From NCBI GenBank assembly GCA_902530595.1, contig CACAAX010000014.1:1-39607 (forward strand): DNA of 39,607 bases, given 5' to 3'. Both the position numbers and the translations under genes were made by a program. This document shows, one piece after another, positions 16,154 through 25,379 of the stretch. Source of the stretch: an uncultured Alphaproteobacteria bacterium. Its GTDB lineage: Bacteria > Pseudomonadota > Alphaproteobacteria > Rhodobacterales > Rhodobacteraceae. Position 1 is the stretch's first letter. Each line of letters begins with the position of its first letter. A model generated the notes under the pieces. That model saw nothing but the letters and a program-made list of their open reading frames with translations. It searched no databases and was not told the origin of the DNA.

Positions 16154-17512
16154 TTGAGAGAACATCTGCTATCCACTTTTAAGCTTTCTTTACCGCTAAT
16201 AGTAGCACAAATAGCTCAGTTAGGCTTAGGGCTAACCGACGTTGCTATGATTGGTTGGTATGGGACTAGTGAACTAGCTGCCTTAACGCTAGGGCATACA
16301 TGTCTTTTCTTTGTATACATAACTCTCACTGGCTTTTCACTGGCTGTAATTACAAATGTATCAAAAGCTTTTGGAAAGGAAGATACAGAATCACTTAGAA
16401 TTAATTTCAGAATGGGTCTATGGCTAGTTTTTGCCTTTTCACTATTTGGCTTGGTTTTAGTGAGCAACACTTCAGCATTTCTTACATTTTTAGAACAGGA
16501 TGAGTATATTGTCGAAATAGTTTCTCAATATATTCAAATAGTTCAGTGGATGATGCCATTTTTACTTCTCACATACGTAATAAAGGCATTTTTGATATCG
16601 GTGAAAAAGCAGCAAGTTGTTCTTTTTATATCTATCTTAGGTTTATTAACAAATTTTACATTTAATTATCTATTTATCTTTGGCAACTACGGATTCCCTG
16701 AGTTAGGGATAAGTGGAGTCGCGTGTTCTTCACTTTTAACCAGTATTGCTATGATGCTATCTGGGCTTTTGTACATTCATCTTTCTGATTTAAAAGAAAA
16801 GCAAATCTTTAAAGATTTTTTTGTTTTCGACCCTGAAATTTTCAAAAATCTTTTCAAACTTGGTTGGCCGATATGTTTAACAATTATGGCCGAAAGTGGA
16901 ATGTTTTCATTTGCCTCTATTTTAATGGGTTGGATTGGTGACGTAGAATTAGCGGCCCACGGAATTTCCATAACAGTATTCGCACTTTTTTTCATGATAC
17001 CCCTTGGAATCTCCCAAGCCGGTACGGTCATTATTGCTAAAACAATTGGAGCGAATGAGTTAAGCAAGTTGGACCAAGCAGCTTCCTCTGTCTATTTTCT
17101 TGGCCTTGGGTGGGCACTTCTGAATACCTTCCTAATAATATTTTTTGGTGATTTTATAATCTCTTTATTTTTGAATAGTAATGATTTAAATGTGGAGATG
17201 GTTGCGTTCTATGCAGGAATTTTTCTCTTCGTTGGCTGTTTTTTCCATTTAGCCGACAGTGGACAAATACTTTTCGCTGCACTCTTGAGAGGCTTCTCAG
17301 ATACAAAGAGACCGTTCATAATTTCTTTTTTTTCTTATTGGACTATAGGTATCCCTGCCGCATATTTGCTTTCTCAAAAAACTGCATTGGCGGGCTCAGG
17401 AGTATATTACGGCATTGGACTGGGCTTATTAGTTTGTTCCATCCTTCTTTTTTTTAGATTTGTTAAAATTAAGAGTGAAAAAAAATCTGCTTTGGAACGC
17501 CTAAAGATTTGA
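16154..17512 (+). CDS. MATE family efflux transporter
   Basis: Multidrug and toxic-compound extrusion carrier of 452 residues in the inner membrane, with about twelve hydrophobic helices in two similar halves. Diagnostic features are PLIVAQIAQLGLGLTDVAMIGWYGTSELAA at the N-terminus (NorM/DinF type, with the Asp in helix 1-2) and the second-half counterpart LGWPICLTIMAESGMFSFASILMGWIGDVELAAHGI. FDFINFDFG-like MATE_efflux repeats are consistent with a Na+ or H+ antiporter. The start is TTG at 16154 with no strong Shine-Dalgarno, but the family N-terminus begins right after it. Substrate unknown. Confidence 0.92.
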   Translation: MREHLLSTFKLSLPLIVAQIAQLGLGLTDVAMIGWYGTSELAALTLGHTCLFFVYITLTGFSLAVITNVSKAFGKEDTESLRINFRMGLWLVFAFSLFGLVLVSNTSAFLTFLEQDEYIVEIVSQYIQIVQWMMPFLLLTYVIKAFLISVKKQQVVLFISILGLLTNFTFNYLFIFGNYGFPELGISGVACSSLLTSIAMMLSGLLYIHLSDLKEKQIFKDFFVFDPEIFKNLFKLGWPICLTIMAESGMFSFASILMGWIGDVELAAHGISITVFALFFMIPLGISQAGTVIIAKTIGANELSKLDQAASSVYFLGLGWALLNTFLIIFFGDFIISLFLNSNDLNVEMVAFYAGIFLFVGCFFHLADSGQILFAALLRGFSDTKRPFIISFFSYWTIGIPAAYLLSQKTALAGSGVYYGIGLGLLVCSILLFFRFVKIKSEKKSALERLKI

Positions 17513-17557
17513 TACCTCTCAAACTTAATTATAAAAATGTATTCTAAGTTCGTGACT

Positions 17558-17584
17558 TTGATAGAAAAAAGATTAATGTATTAT
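17558..17584 (+). promoter_or_regulatory. Candidate sigma-70 promoter for the cyclase/TPR gene
   Basis: TTGATA (17558-17563) and TATTAT (17579-17584) each match five of six consensus bases, with a slightly short 15-nt spacer. The element lies 22 nt upstream of the ATG at 17607 in a 94-nt spacer after the MATE gene, so the cyclase gene could be expressed independently of that gene. Confidence 0.35.
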
Positions 17585-17606
17585 AGGTACAATTTGAGGA
17601 CTTAAA

Positions 17607-19442
17607 ATGGCAGAGAATGTTGTTAAATTAAATAAATCTTCTCAGCAAGACATAGACAGAAAAATCGCAGTTATTTTTGTTACTGACGTTGTTGGTTTCA
17701 GCAAATCTATGGAAGTAAATGAAGAAGAAACCTTACGTAGCTTTAGAGCTTGCCAGGAAATCTTAGATAAACTTTTTGAAGAGCATGGTGGCAGAATTTT
17801 TAATACGGCAGGAGACTCTGCATTAGCTGAATTTCAGAGTGCTGTCTCTGCTGTGGTTTGTGCTAATGAATTTCAAAAATTAATCAAGGAAAGAAATAAG
17901 TCAGTTTCTAAAGAATCACAAATGAGCTTCCGGATAGGTTTGAATATGGGTGATGTGATAATTGAAGGAGATAATCTTTACGGTGAAGGTGTAAATGTAG
18001 CCGCGAGACTTGAGGCTCTCTCACAACCCAATGGGATATGTGTGTCAAAAAGCATAGTTGACTTTGTGAATAAAAAGACAGAACTAATATTCAATGATCT
18101 TGGTGAACAAAAGGTTAAAAACACTGAGGTCCATGCTTACGATATTGCGGACCCCGATCTACAAGTTAGAGAAAAAAATGACAAAAAACTTGCAGAGGCT
18201 GCAGCGGAAAAAATTACAAAAACAAGTAAAGCGCCATCAGTAGCAGTACTTCCTTTCTCGAATTTAAGTAATGACTCCGAGCAAGATTTCTTTGTTGATG
18301 GGATCACTGAGGATATCATTTCCTATCTATCTAAACTGAAGACATTTCCGATTATATCTATAAATTCAGTAATACCTTACAAAGATACGAAAGAACCTAC
18401 ACAAAAAATTGCCTCTGACCTAGGTGCTAGCTATTTGGTGCAAGGAAGCATAAGAAAAGGCGGTAACAAAGTCAGAATAATGGCAAAACTAACCGATGCT
18501 GTTGAAGATACCCAAATCTGGTCACAAACCTGGGATCGATCATTAGATGATGTCTTTGAAGTTCAGGATGAAGTTTCACAAAAATCTGCGGCGTTAATCA
18601 GCCCAGCAATCATTAATAATGAAAGAAAGAAATTATCAGATCGTGAGACGAATGCTCTCAGCAGCTGGGATGAGTATTTGCAAGCTGTGAATTCATATGC
18701 ACTAATGAATGCGTCTAAGACAACTGAAGAAAAACTGCTTCACCTTCAAAAATCAATAGAACACGGAGAAAAAGCGACGGCGTTAGATTCAAATCATAGT
18801 TCTGCATTTAATCTTCTAGCTCAAGGTTATAATTTTCTAATTTTTGAGTCGTCGGTACAGGATAAAAGGTCAGAAAATGAAAAAAAATTTAAAGAGTATA
18901 CAGAGAAAGCATTTCAGCTAGATCCCCAAAATCCCGACTCAATTATGAATATGGGGTTCATGGCGTTTTTTGATGAAGATAAGAAGAAATTTACAGATTA
19001 TGTTAATAAAGCTTTAGAGGTTAATCCTCACCATTCTCGTTCTTTAATGGCTAGAGGTATGAATTTATTGGAGGAGGGCACGGACTTTAATGCAGCAATA
19101 GACTCCTTTACTAGAGCCGCTGAAGTTGATCCACTAGGAGAAGATTATGGGGAAACTGTTATATTTTTCTGCCATCTTGGAAATCGCGATTGGGAAAATG
19201 CCATGCAGTCTGTAGATCGTGAGATTAGAGAAAATAACCATAGTAGATATTTTGGTTTCAAGGCAATTGTATTAGCTCATCAAGGGAAAGTCTCCGAAAG
19301 TAAAGAATGGCTTTTAAAATATCAAAAAGAGCGTCCAGAAATCAAAAGCATTGAAGATTATAAAAACGTAGCTCCAGATTTTAACAACGAAATAAAAAGC
19401 ATTATGATGGAAGGTATGAAGATAGCAGGCTTACCTGAGTAA
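17607..19442 (+). CDS. Class III adenylate/guanylate cyclase fused to TolB-like and TPR domains
   Basis: Signalling protein of 611 residues in three parts. Residues about 18-185 are a class III nucleotide cyclase domain with metal-binding Asp at D27 (VTDVVGFS) and D70 (AGDSALAEF), and GMNMGDV-like and GEGVNVAARLE motifs. Residues about 210-335 form a TolB/FlgO-like domain (VAVLPFSNLSNDSEQDFFVDGITEDI). Residues about 345-600 are TPR-like helical repeats (EKATALDSNHSSAFNLLAQGY, KALEVNPHHSRSLMARGM). No transmembrane segment is visible, so the protein is probably cytosolic. This architecture is common in Alphaproteobacteria, where substrates and signals are mostly unknown. The ATG is at 17607. 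The neighbouring EthD gene converges with a 5-nt gap. Confidence 0.92.
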   Translation: MAENVVKLNKSSQQDIDRKIAVIFVTDVVGFSKSMEVNEEETLRSFRACQEILDKLFEEHGGRIFNTAGDSALAEFQSAVSAVVCANEFQKLIKERNKSVSKESQMSFRIGLNMGDVIIEGDNLYGEGVNVAARLEALSQPNGICVSKSIVDFVNKKTELIFNDLGEQKVKNTEVHAYDIADPDLQVREKNDKKLAEAAAEKITKTSKAPSVAVLPFSNLSNDSEQDFFVDGITEDIISYLSKLKTFPIISINSVIPYKDTKEPTQKIASDLGASYLVQGSIRKGGNKVRIMAKLTDAVEDTQIWSQTWDRSLDDVFEVQDEVSQKSAALISPAIINNERKKLSDRETNALSSWDEYLQAVNSYALMNASKTTEEKLLHLQKSIEHGEKATALDSNHSSAFNLLAQGYNFLIFESSVQDKRSENEKKFKEYTEKAFQLDPQNPDSIMNMGFMAFFDEDKKKFTDYVNKALEVNPHHSRSLMARGMNLLEEGTDFNAAIDSFTRAAEVDPLGEDYGETVIFFCHLGNRDWENAMQSVDREIRENNHSRYFGFKAIVLAHQGKVSESKEWLLKYQKERPEIKSIEDYKNVAPDFNNEIKSIMMEGMKIAGLPE

Positions 19443-19447
19443 AGATT

Positions 19448-20089
19448 CTAACTTGCGTGTTGAATTACTACGGAATTACATAATTTTTCGACCGTTTTTT
19501 CAGAAACAGGCGCAAAATAATCTACTGTGTCGTCTATGTACTGTTGATCGACTTCGAAGTCTAACCAAAAAGTTAAAATAGCATCCCAGGCTGGAATTTT
19601 ATCGCCTTTATAGCCAGCAATTTTAGGCAAACTTACTTTCATCCTAGTTAGGTTTCTTTTGGAGTACTGGGAAGCCATATCAACTAATTCTTTCCTGAAG
19701 TCCGTTAATTTAACATAACTAGATTTATTCATAAAAATTATAAGCTTGTAGTCTGAAACGTTACCTTCGACGGTTATTATATCCTCGGCAATGATTAACC
19801 TTACAGCACTACCATCTATAAAGACTTTTTCATCATCTTGGATATCTTTATATTCTTTAGTGGCAGCTAAAGAACGCATTGCATTTGTGTCATCAAACCA
19901 AATTTCTGCAATACCATCGATAGTATCTTCAAAAGTCAATTTGTCATTATAGATTGGATGAGATTGAACATAGGTTCCCACAAGTGGAGATCTAGTTACA
20001 ATTTCAGCATGTTCATTTTTCCAGTAATTCTGGAACTTTTCATATGTTAGGCCTTGTTTTTTCTTAATAATTGTAATTGCGTTAATCAT
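19448..20089 (-). CDS. EthD-domain protein
   Basis: Protein of 213 residues. The first half (about 1-100) is an EthD/ABM-type dimeric alpha/beta barrel domain: INAITIIKKKQGLTYEKFQNYWKNEHAEIV is the family entry, followed by DTIDGIAEIWFDDTNAMRSL. The second half repeats the general outline (KLIIFMNKSSYVKLTDFRKELVD, then WDAILTFWLDF), so it may be a diverged tandem EthD module. EthD is an auxiliary protein of cytochrome P450 ether degradation, but most family members have other, unknown roles. The ATG at 20089 has TAGGAT upstream. It stands alone on its strand; upstream is a 400-nt stretch without a clear gene. Confidence 0.83.
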   Translation of the reverse strand: MINAITIIKKKQGLTYEKFQNYWKNEHAEIVTRSPLVGTYVQSHPIYNDKLTFEDTIDGIAEIWFDDTNAMRSLAATKEYKDIQDDEKVFIDGSAVRLIIAEDIITVEGNVSDYKLIIFMNKSSYVKLTDFRKELVDMASQYSKRNLTRMKVSLPKIAGYKGDKIPAWDAILTFWLDFEVDQQYIDDTVDYFAPVSEKTVEKLCNSVVIQHAS

Positions 20090-20489
20090 TTTTGTAATAT
20101 CCTATAATGTCGCTTTCATGGTAACCCCTGACTCATTTATACTTCTATTTACATAGTTAAAATAAAAAATAATTGGACGAGCCTTCAGTATCTATTCGTC
20201 ATCCATACCTGCATATGTTAAATAATCTACATGAACTTGTTGCACATGGCATGGTCCTTCAGTCAGTTTCATTGCATACTGTAACAAAGCAAGTTCAAAT
20301 CCAGTAAAGTAATCTTGTGATTTCCTACCATATGAGAACTAAACATTTAACTTTCCCTTTATCCTTGGCAAAAAATTTAGCATTTTTCCAATTAAAGTGC
20401 CAATAACTAAAATTTTTAAATTAATGAACTGTTGAATAAAATTTCAGAAAATTTAATCTTTAAGTATAGAAAATAAATAAGGATAGGAT
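20090..20489. other. 400-nt stretch without a complete gene
   Basis: This divergent spacer separates the EthD gene from the AhpD-like gene. It contains no tRNA-like or hairpin-terminator structure that I can see. Its right end must hold the promoter and AGGATAGGAT ribosome site of the AhpD-like gene. The left half holds a 48-codon protein-like open frame on the minus strand, listed separately, which makes it the best candidate for a decayed gene in the window. Confidence 0.5.
20192..20338 (-). pseudogene. Possible 3' remnant of an unidentified gene
   Basis: A 48-codon open frame ends at TAG (20192-20194) and is bounded upstream by another TAG (20339-20341), with no canonical start at its 5' end. 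The translation looks protein-like (YFTGFELALLQYAMKLTEG, then CHVQQVHVDYLTYAGMDDE). Another frame just upstream also reads plausibly (FNWKNAKFFAKDKGKVKCL), which would fit a frameshifted relic. An internal ATG could yield a 26-residue peptide. I recognise no family; a chance open frame is possible. Confidence 0.28.
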
Positions 20490-20825
20490 ATGGACTGGAA
20501 AAAATTAACCACCGATACCAAACAATCGTTTTCTAAATTCAAAAAGGCAACCCCAGTTACGTTTGAAGGTTTTGAAGTTATGGGTAAAGATGCAAAGAAG
20601 GATGGGCACTTGAGTACGAAAACCAAGGAATTCATTGCGCTTGGTATCTCAGTTGCTGTGAGGTGTGAGAGTTGTATCGGACTACACGTCGAACATTTAG
20701 TTCATTTAGGGGCAACAAGAGAGGAATTAGTTGAAGCTTTAAGCATGAGCTCATATATGGGTGGCGGGCCTTCTTTAACTTATAGCGCAAAGGCATTGGA
20801 GGCCTTTGACCAATTATCAAATTAG
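20490..20825 (+). CDS. AhpD-like carboxymuconolactone decarboxylase family protein
   Basis: Small alpha-helical protein of 111 residues with the AhpD redox signature CxxCxxxH: C59, C62 and H66 in RCESCIGLH. The segment LSTKTKEFIALGISVAVRCESCIGLHVEHLVHLGATREELVEAL is the classic CMD core. AhpD-type members are alkylhydroperoxidases with a reactive disulfide, so a peroxide or redox role is more likely than lactone decarboxylation. The ATG at 20490 is preceded by AGGATAGGAT. The gene is monocistronic, between two gene-less or short spacers, and transcribed towards the DAO-type oxidoreductase gene. Confidence 0.9.
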   Translation: MDWKKLTTDTKQSFSKFKKATPVTFEGFEVMGKDAKKDGHLSTKTKEFIALGISVAVRCESCIGLHVEHLVHLGATREELVEALSMSSYMGGGPSLTYSAKALEAFDQLSN

Positions 20826-21001
20826 GAATTGTGAAGAGTAACTCTTAGATATAAAAAATGGATTTAGAGATGGTCGCTATTGTTTACCATGCCAATCGAT
20901 GACATACTATGATGGAAGGTGGAGGATTGATCCTCAATGGCTTTGATCGCACAAAAAGTCTCTTGGAAAAATATAAAACTTTAAAGCCGTTTATAGCGTT
21001 A

Positions 21002-22312
21002 TTAGCCTAAAACGGACATGCTGCTTTCTTCATTAATTATGCGGTTACGTGAATAAAAGCCCAGATCAATTTCTCTATCAATATAATTTAATTGAAGTTT
21101 GATAGGATCCTTATCATGATCATGCCCATCTTCGCACTTCACTATCAATTCAGCAATAATTTTTCCAGCCATCGGAGCATTCTTATATTGATTTCCACTC
21201 GAGCCAACCGCCATATAAAATCCTGGCAAAGAGGATTTATCGTAAATGGGAATCCAATCATCAGATACGTCATATAAAGCCACCACACCCTTTGAATTTG
21301 ATGGTATTGGCAAATCTGGGTACCTCTGTGCCTGTCTTAAAACTTGGGTTCTCCATTGCTCAGAAAAGCTTTCGTCCCATATATCAGGATCTACGAACAA
21401 CCTTTCATCACATTCTGGGTCTTCACTACCGATAAGCACATTGTTTCCAATTTCAGGTCGGCTATAACACCCGATATCGCTATCAGAAATTACAAAACCT
21501 TCTTTCTCATAATTAAATCCAGATGGAGATGGCACATGACAAACCTCAACCTTTAAAGCTTTTGTTTTTATATTCATATCATTTTCTACGTCTGCCATCT
21601 GGTTGACCTTCATTGAGTGTGGCCCAGCAACATTCACAACAATTTTTGCGTTAATTTTCTCACCATTTTCTAAAACAACGCCACTGACTTTCCCCTTTTC
21701 CTGAATTATCTCTTTAACGCTTGATTTAAATAGAAATTTTGCTCCTTTCTTTGAAGCTGCCATTTGTAGATTTTGCGCAGAAAGCTGGGGATCATTTATA
21801 TAACCTGCAGTGGGAAAGAAAACAGATCCCCTTAAATCATCTCCGGTTTTTGACCCAAAGCTTTTATCGCTTGTTGACTTTACAGGTCCATATTTATTCG
21901 TATCAACAATTCTTAATTTTTCTTTGATTTTTCTTGGATCCCATAGCTCATGGGGTATATTCAGTTCTTCAGCTCTTTTAATCACTTTATCGAGATAGTT
22001 ATTTTGCTCAGTTTGGTAAATCATACACCCACACTCAATAAACTTAGCAAGATTATCGTGTTCTGATGCCTCTAAATATGCCATCCAATCTTTCCAAAAG
22101 TGATAACTCTCATAAGCAAGAGCGCAGCCATCAAACGTCGAGTAATGTACTCTAATAATTGCACAGGAAGCCGAAGTAGAGCCATAACCTGAAACGTGAT
22201 TTCTATCTATGTTAAGGGTCTTAAAACCTTGTTTAGATAATTCAAAGGCAACGGCGTTGCCGATAACACCAGCCCCAATAATTATAGCATCAAAATTTTG
22301 TTCGTTACTCAT
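21002..22312 (-). CDS. FAD-dependent oxidoreductase (DAO/sarcosine-oxidase-like)
   Basis: Flavoprotein of 436 residues in the DAO family, which oxidises C-N bonds of amino acids and N-methylated amines such as sarcosine and dimethylglycine. The N-terminal dinucleotide motif is GAGVIGNAVAFELSKQG near residue 13, followed by the typical second region (GSTSASCAIIRVHYS). The mid-region has NVAGPHS, and the C-terminus has GFYMAVGSSGNQYKNAPMAGK, which resembles the flavin-contacting end. No signal peptide is present. It is the last gene of a minus-strand run with fadH (39 nt downstream of its stop) and the BDH2-like SDR. The substrate cannot be assigned. The 176 nt between this gene and the AhpD-like gene hold nothing convincing beyond a 34-codon frame at 20842-20946. 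Confidence 0.85.
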   Translation of the reverse strand: MSNEQNFDAIIIGAGVIGNAVAFELSKQGFKTLNIDRNHVSGYGSTSASCAIIRVHYSTFDGCALAYESYHFWKDWMAYLEASEHDNLAKFIECGCMIYQTEQNNYLDKVIKRAEELNIPHELWDPRKIKEKLRIVDTNKYGPVKSTSDKSFGSKTGDDLRGSVFFPTAGYINDPQLSAQNLQMAASKKGAKFLFKSSVKEIIQEKGKVSGVVLENGEKINAKIVVNVAGPHSMKVNQMADVENDMNIKTKALKVEVCHVPSPSGFNYEKEGFVISDSDIGCYSRPEIGNNVLIGSEDPECDERLFVDPDIWDESFSEQWRTQVLRQAQRYPDLPIPSNSKGVVALYDVSDDWIPIYDKSSLPGFYMAVGSSGNQYKNAPMAGKIIAELIVKCEDGHDHDKDPIKLQLNYIDREIDLGFYSRNRIINEESSMSVLG

Positions 22313-22351
22313 CTGCTTCCTTTCATAATTGTAAAAATTATTCTTTAAAAA

Positions 22352-24385
22352 CTAAATAACTGCTGCTAATTCCGAAGCTTGCTTAATTGCCACCTTTGCA
22401 TCTAATTCTCTAGCCTCATAAGCACCCCCGACCAGGTGCATGCGAAATTCAGTATTATTTGCCGAGTTAAAAAATGAACGGTCTGGCTCCTGTCCAGCAC
22501 AAACAATAATGTTATCGCATTCAATAAACTGATCCTGATCATTAATAGAGATGTGAATACCATTTTTTGCAATCTTTTTATAGGTAACTCCCTTAAGCAT
22601 CTTTATTTCTTTTTTCCTCAAACTTAACCTGTGAGTCCATCCAGTAGTTTTACCTAGTGCAATCCCTAATGGCGTTACTTTTCTTTGCAATAAATAGATT
22701 TCACGCTCAGATTTACTTGCTTTAGCCATAACACCCGTTACACCTCCTCTAGGATGATTAGTAAAATCTATACCCCATTGCTCAGCAAAGTCGTCAATAT
22801 TGGTAGAGGGGTTCTTTTTACCATGAGACAAGAGTTCAGCCATATCAAACCCTATACCTCCAGCTCCAATTAAAACTACCTTTTTCCCAATTTTATCTAT
22901 GTTCCTTATTGCATTTATATATGAAATTACTATCTCTTCATCAGAACCAGGAATATCTAGAGACCTTGGATATACTCCTGTCGATACAATGACCTCATCA
23001 TATTTTTTATCCATTAAATCAATAGGTTGAATCTTTTTATTTAAGTGTACTTTAACGCCATTTTTCTTAAGCATGGTAGAAAAATAGCGGATTGTTTCAT
23101 GAAACTCCTCTTTACCGGGTATTTGTTTGGCCAAATTAAACTGACCCCCTATCTGATCACTTGCCTCAAATAATTCAACATGATGCCCTCTTGAAGCTGC
23201 AATTTCAGAAAAAGCAAGTCCTGCTGGCCCAGCACCAATAACGGCAATAGTTTTTTTATTCGTAGTTGGTAAATAGTTCAGGTTGGTTTCATTACATGCT
23301 CTCGGATTCACTAGGCAAGATATTTCTTTTTTATCAAAAGCATGATCTAGGCAAGCTTGGTTACAAGCTATGCATGTGTTTATTTCGTCTTCCCTGCCCT
23401 CTTTAATTTTTTCAAAAATTTTACCATCTGCAAGAAATGGTCTAGCCATCGAAACTAAGTCTGCATCACCATTTGCCAAAACTGTCTCTGCGACATCCGG
23501 CATATTTATTCTGTTTGATGTAATTACCGGAACATTAATAACACCTTTTAGGCGCTTGGTTACTGATGTAAAAGCTGCTCTAGGAACCATAGTTGCAATG
23601 GTTGGAACAGGGCTTTCATGCCATGAAAAATGAGTAGACACTATTGAAACACCCGAATTTTCTAAAGCCTGCCCTAAAGCACAGATCTCTTCCCATGACA
23701 TTCCTCCCTCAAGCATATCCATTGCTGGTATTCTGAATATAATTAGAAAATCTTCACCAACGGATTTACGAATTCCTTCCACAATTTCTGTAGCAATTCT
23801 TATTTTATTAGAGAAACTCCCACCATATTCATCGGTTCTCAGATTTGTTTTATTAACGAAAAAAGTAGAAAGAAAATATCCAGCTGAACCAATGATTTCC
23901 ACTCCATCATAATTAGCTTTTTTACATAGTTCTGCACACTTGATAAAATCACCAATTTGCTTTCTGAGCACCTCTAGTGACATTTCGTTAGGAACAAGAC
24001 GACCAATTCTAGATCGAACTGGACTAGCGGCAACTAATTCCTTACTAATTGCCAACGGACCCGAATGTAAAATCTGCATACAAATTTTTGTGTCTACATT
24101 CGCATTGTGCACCGCATCTGTTACGAGCTTATGTCTTGCGACTTGACTTTCTTGGTTAAAAATAGCCCCGTCAAGAGCACCTTCTTCGTTGGGGGAAATA
24201 CCTCCCGTTATTATAAGACCAACGCCTGTCGATGCCCTTTCAGCAAAATATTCTCCCATTCTGGAAAAGTCATCTTGCCCTCCCTCTTCTAAGCCTGTGT
24301 GCATGGATCCCATTATAATTCTATTTTTTATGAAGTGGTTACCGACTATCAGTGGTTCAAAAATATGCCTATATTTATTTTTCAT
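22352..24385 (-). CDS. fadH: 2,4-dienoyl-CoA reductase (FadH type)
   Basis: Iron-sulfur flavoenzyme that reduces 2,4-dienoyl-CoA with NADPH during oxidation of unsaturated fatty acids. The 677 residues show an old-yellow-enzyme FMN barrel with GSMHTGLEE, QILHSG, the active-site Tyr in IGSAGYF and the His in SWHESPVPTIA. The 4Fe-4S motif CIACNQACLDHAFDKKEISC follows near residue 340. The C-terminal FAD/NAD(P) part has GAGPAGLAF, GKTTGWTHR and CAGQEPDRSFF. Resemblance to E. coli FadH is continuous along the length. The start is ATG 24385, chosen because TAGGAA lies 6-7 nt upstream and because the N-terminus then begins MKNKYRHIFEPL as in the family; the longer in-frame extension to 24430 has no support. 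It follows the SDR gene by 45 nt. Confidence 0.95.
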   Translation of the reverse strand: MKNKYRHIFEPLIVGNHFIKNRIIMGSMHTGLEEGGQDDFSRMGEYFAERASTGVGLIITGGISPNEEGALDGAIFNQESQVARHKLVTDAVHNANVDTKICMQILHSGPLAISKELVAASPVRSRIGRLVPNEMSLEVLRKQIGDFIKCAELCKKANYDGVEIIGSAGYFLSTFFVNKTNLRTDEYGGSFSNKIRIATEIVEGIRKSVGEDFLIIFRIPAMDMLEGGMSWEEICALGQALENSGVSIVSTHFSWHESPVPTIATMVPRAAFTSVTKRLKGVINVPVITSNRINMPDVAETVLANGDADLVSMARPFLADGKIFEKIKEGREDEINTCIACNQACLDHAFDKKEISCLVNPRACNETNLNYLPTTNKKTIAVIGAGPAGLAFSEIAASRGHHVELFEASDQIGGQFNLAKQIPGKEEFHETIRYFSTMLKKNGVKVHLNKKIQPIDLMDKKYDEVIVSTGVYPRSLDIPGSDEEIVISYINAIRNIDKIGKKVVLIGAGGIGFDMAELLSHGKKNPSTNIDDFAEQWGIDFTNHPRGGVTGVMAKASKSEREIYLLQRKVTPLGIALGKTTGWTHRLSLRKKEIKMLKGVTYKKIAKNGIHISINDQDQFIECDNIIVCAGQEPDRSFFNSANNTEFRMHLVGGAYEARELDAKVAIKQASELAAVI

Positions 24386-24430
24386 TTTAATTCCTACTTT
24401 TCTTAAAAATTTTTTACTCAAGACGACCAA

Positions 24431-25156
24431 TCAACTAGCAGACCATCCTCCATCGATAATATGCTCTTGCCCTGTAACAAATTTACTTTCATCAGATGCC
24501 AAATAAACTGCTAGATCAGCAATTTCATCTGCCAGTCCAAGTCTTCCCATGGGCTGCCTATTAACAAAGTCATTCATAGCCTTATCATAATCACCAGTCG
24601 CTTCCAGCCTTTCGTGCAATGATGGGGTATCAACAGTACCTGGACATATGCAATTACATCTAATTCCTTCTTTAACAAAATCTACCGCTACAGACTTGGT
24701 CAAACCGATTACTGCAGCTTTTGACAAACCATAAATACAACGATTTGGTGCACCAATTACAGATGAAACCACGGAACCAACATTAATTATACTGCCGCCA
24801 CCGTTATTCTGCATAAAAGGTATAGCAGCTTTTATAGTGCGATACATGGACTTGATATTTAAATCAATTGCATCATCAAACTCCTCTTCTTTAGATATAA
24901 GTATTGTACCTGAATGAACTATACCTGCACAATTTATCAATATGTCTGGCTCAAAATCTTTTATCACTTTAATTATAGCTTCAGCATCTCTGACATCTGC
25001 ACAAAAAGACTTGGAGACTTTTAATTGCGCTAACATAGCATCGTTTATGTCAACGGCCAGCACCTCGGAACCAAAATGGAAGAATTTCTCTGCTATAGCT
25101 CTACCAATTCCCTGGCCGGCGGCAGTTACGAAAGCTTTTTTGTTTTTGAGTCGCAT
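24431..25156 (-). CDS. SDR dehydrogenase, BDH2/DHRS6-like hydroxyacid dehydrogenase
   Basis: Classical short-chain dehydrogenase of 241 residues. NAD(P) motif AAGQGIG is near residue 12, NCAG near 75, the catalytic Ser in NVGSVVSS and YxxxK as YGLSK near 143. VDTPSLHER, CNCICPGT and the C-terminal ASDESKFVTGQEHIIDGGW resemble cytosolic (R)-3-hydroxybutyrate dehydrogenase type 2 (BDH2/DHRS6) and bacterial 2-keto-3-deoxy-L-fuconate dehydrogenases, which share this close signature. It heads the minus-strand run with fadH, so a hydroxyacyl or hydroxybutyrate role is favoured by context, but a sugar-acid substrate is also possible. The ATG is at 25156. Confidence 0.9.
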   Translation of the reverse strand: MRLKNKKAFVTAAGQGIGRAIAEKFFHFGSEVLAVDINDAMLAQLKVSKSFCADVRDAEAIIKVIKDFEPDILINCAGIVHSGTILISKEEEFDDAIDLNIKSMYRTIKAAIPFMQNNGGGSIINVGSVVSSVIGAPNRCIYGLSKAAVIGLTKSVAVDFVKEGIRCNCICPGTVDTPSLHERLEATGDYDKAMNDFVNRQPMGRLGLADEIADLAVYLASDESKFVTGQEHIIDGGWSAS

Positions 25157-25223
25157 TATTCTGGAAGATTGTTAATTTATCTTGAATAATTAAAATAAAA
25201 ATATTTTTGATCGAGGTCAATAA

Positions 25224-25379
25224 TTGGAACTTTTTTTTCTAGGCATAATTGGCTTTTTACTTCTTTTTGGCTTCAGACCCATATTAAAAATACTCAAATT
25301 TTTTATGCTAGGATCCAGCTTAATTTGGTTAGTCATAATAGGTAGTATTGCTTTTGGTATAATGATATATATGGTCTAG
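25224..25379 (+). CDS. Two-helix small membrane protein
   Basis: Fifty-one residues, start TTG 25224 with GAGG at 25213-25216 (7-nt spacing), ending in TAG at 25377-25379. Two hydrophobic segments (FFLGIIGFLLLFGF and LIWLVIIGSIAFGIMIYMV) are separated by a short basic loop with R and K (RPILKILKFF), so the protein is probably an inner-membrane hairpin. I recognise no family. It is adjacent to the DauA-like gene, whose most upstream start (GTG 25379) overlaps its stop by one base, so the two may be translationally coupled. Confidence 0.6.
   Translation: MELFFLGIIGFLLLFGFRPILKILKFFMLGSSLIWLVIIGSIAFGIMIYMV

Noticed and set aside
20288-20303. tRNA T-arm-like string GTTCAAATCC
   Set aside because: The flanking bases cannot form the T stem and no acceptor or anticodon arm is found; the string lies in a protein-like frame.
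20842-20946. 34-codon frame after the AhpD-like gene with a protein-like translation
   Set aside because: Short, no start codon, no Shine-Dalgarno and no family resemblance; probably chance.
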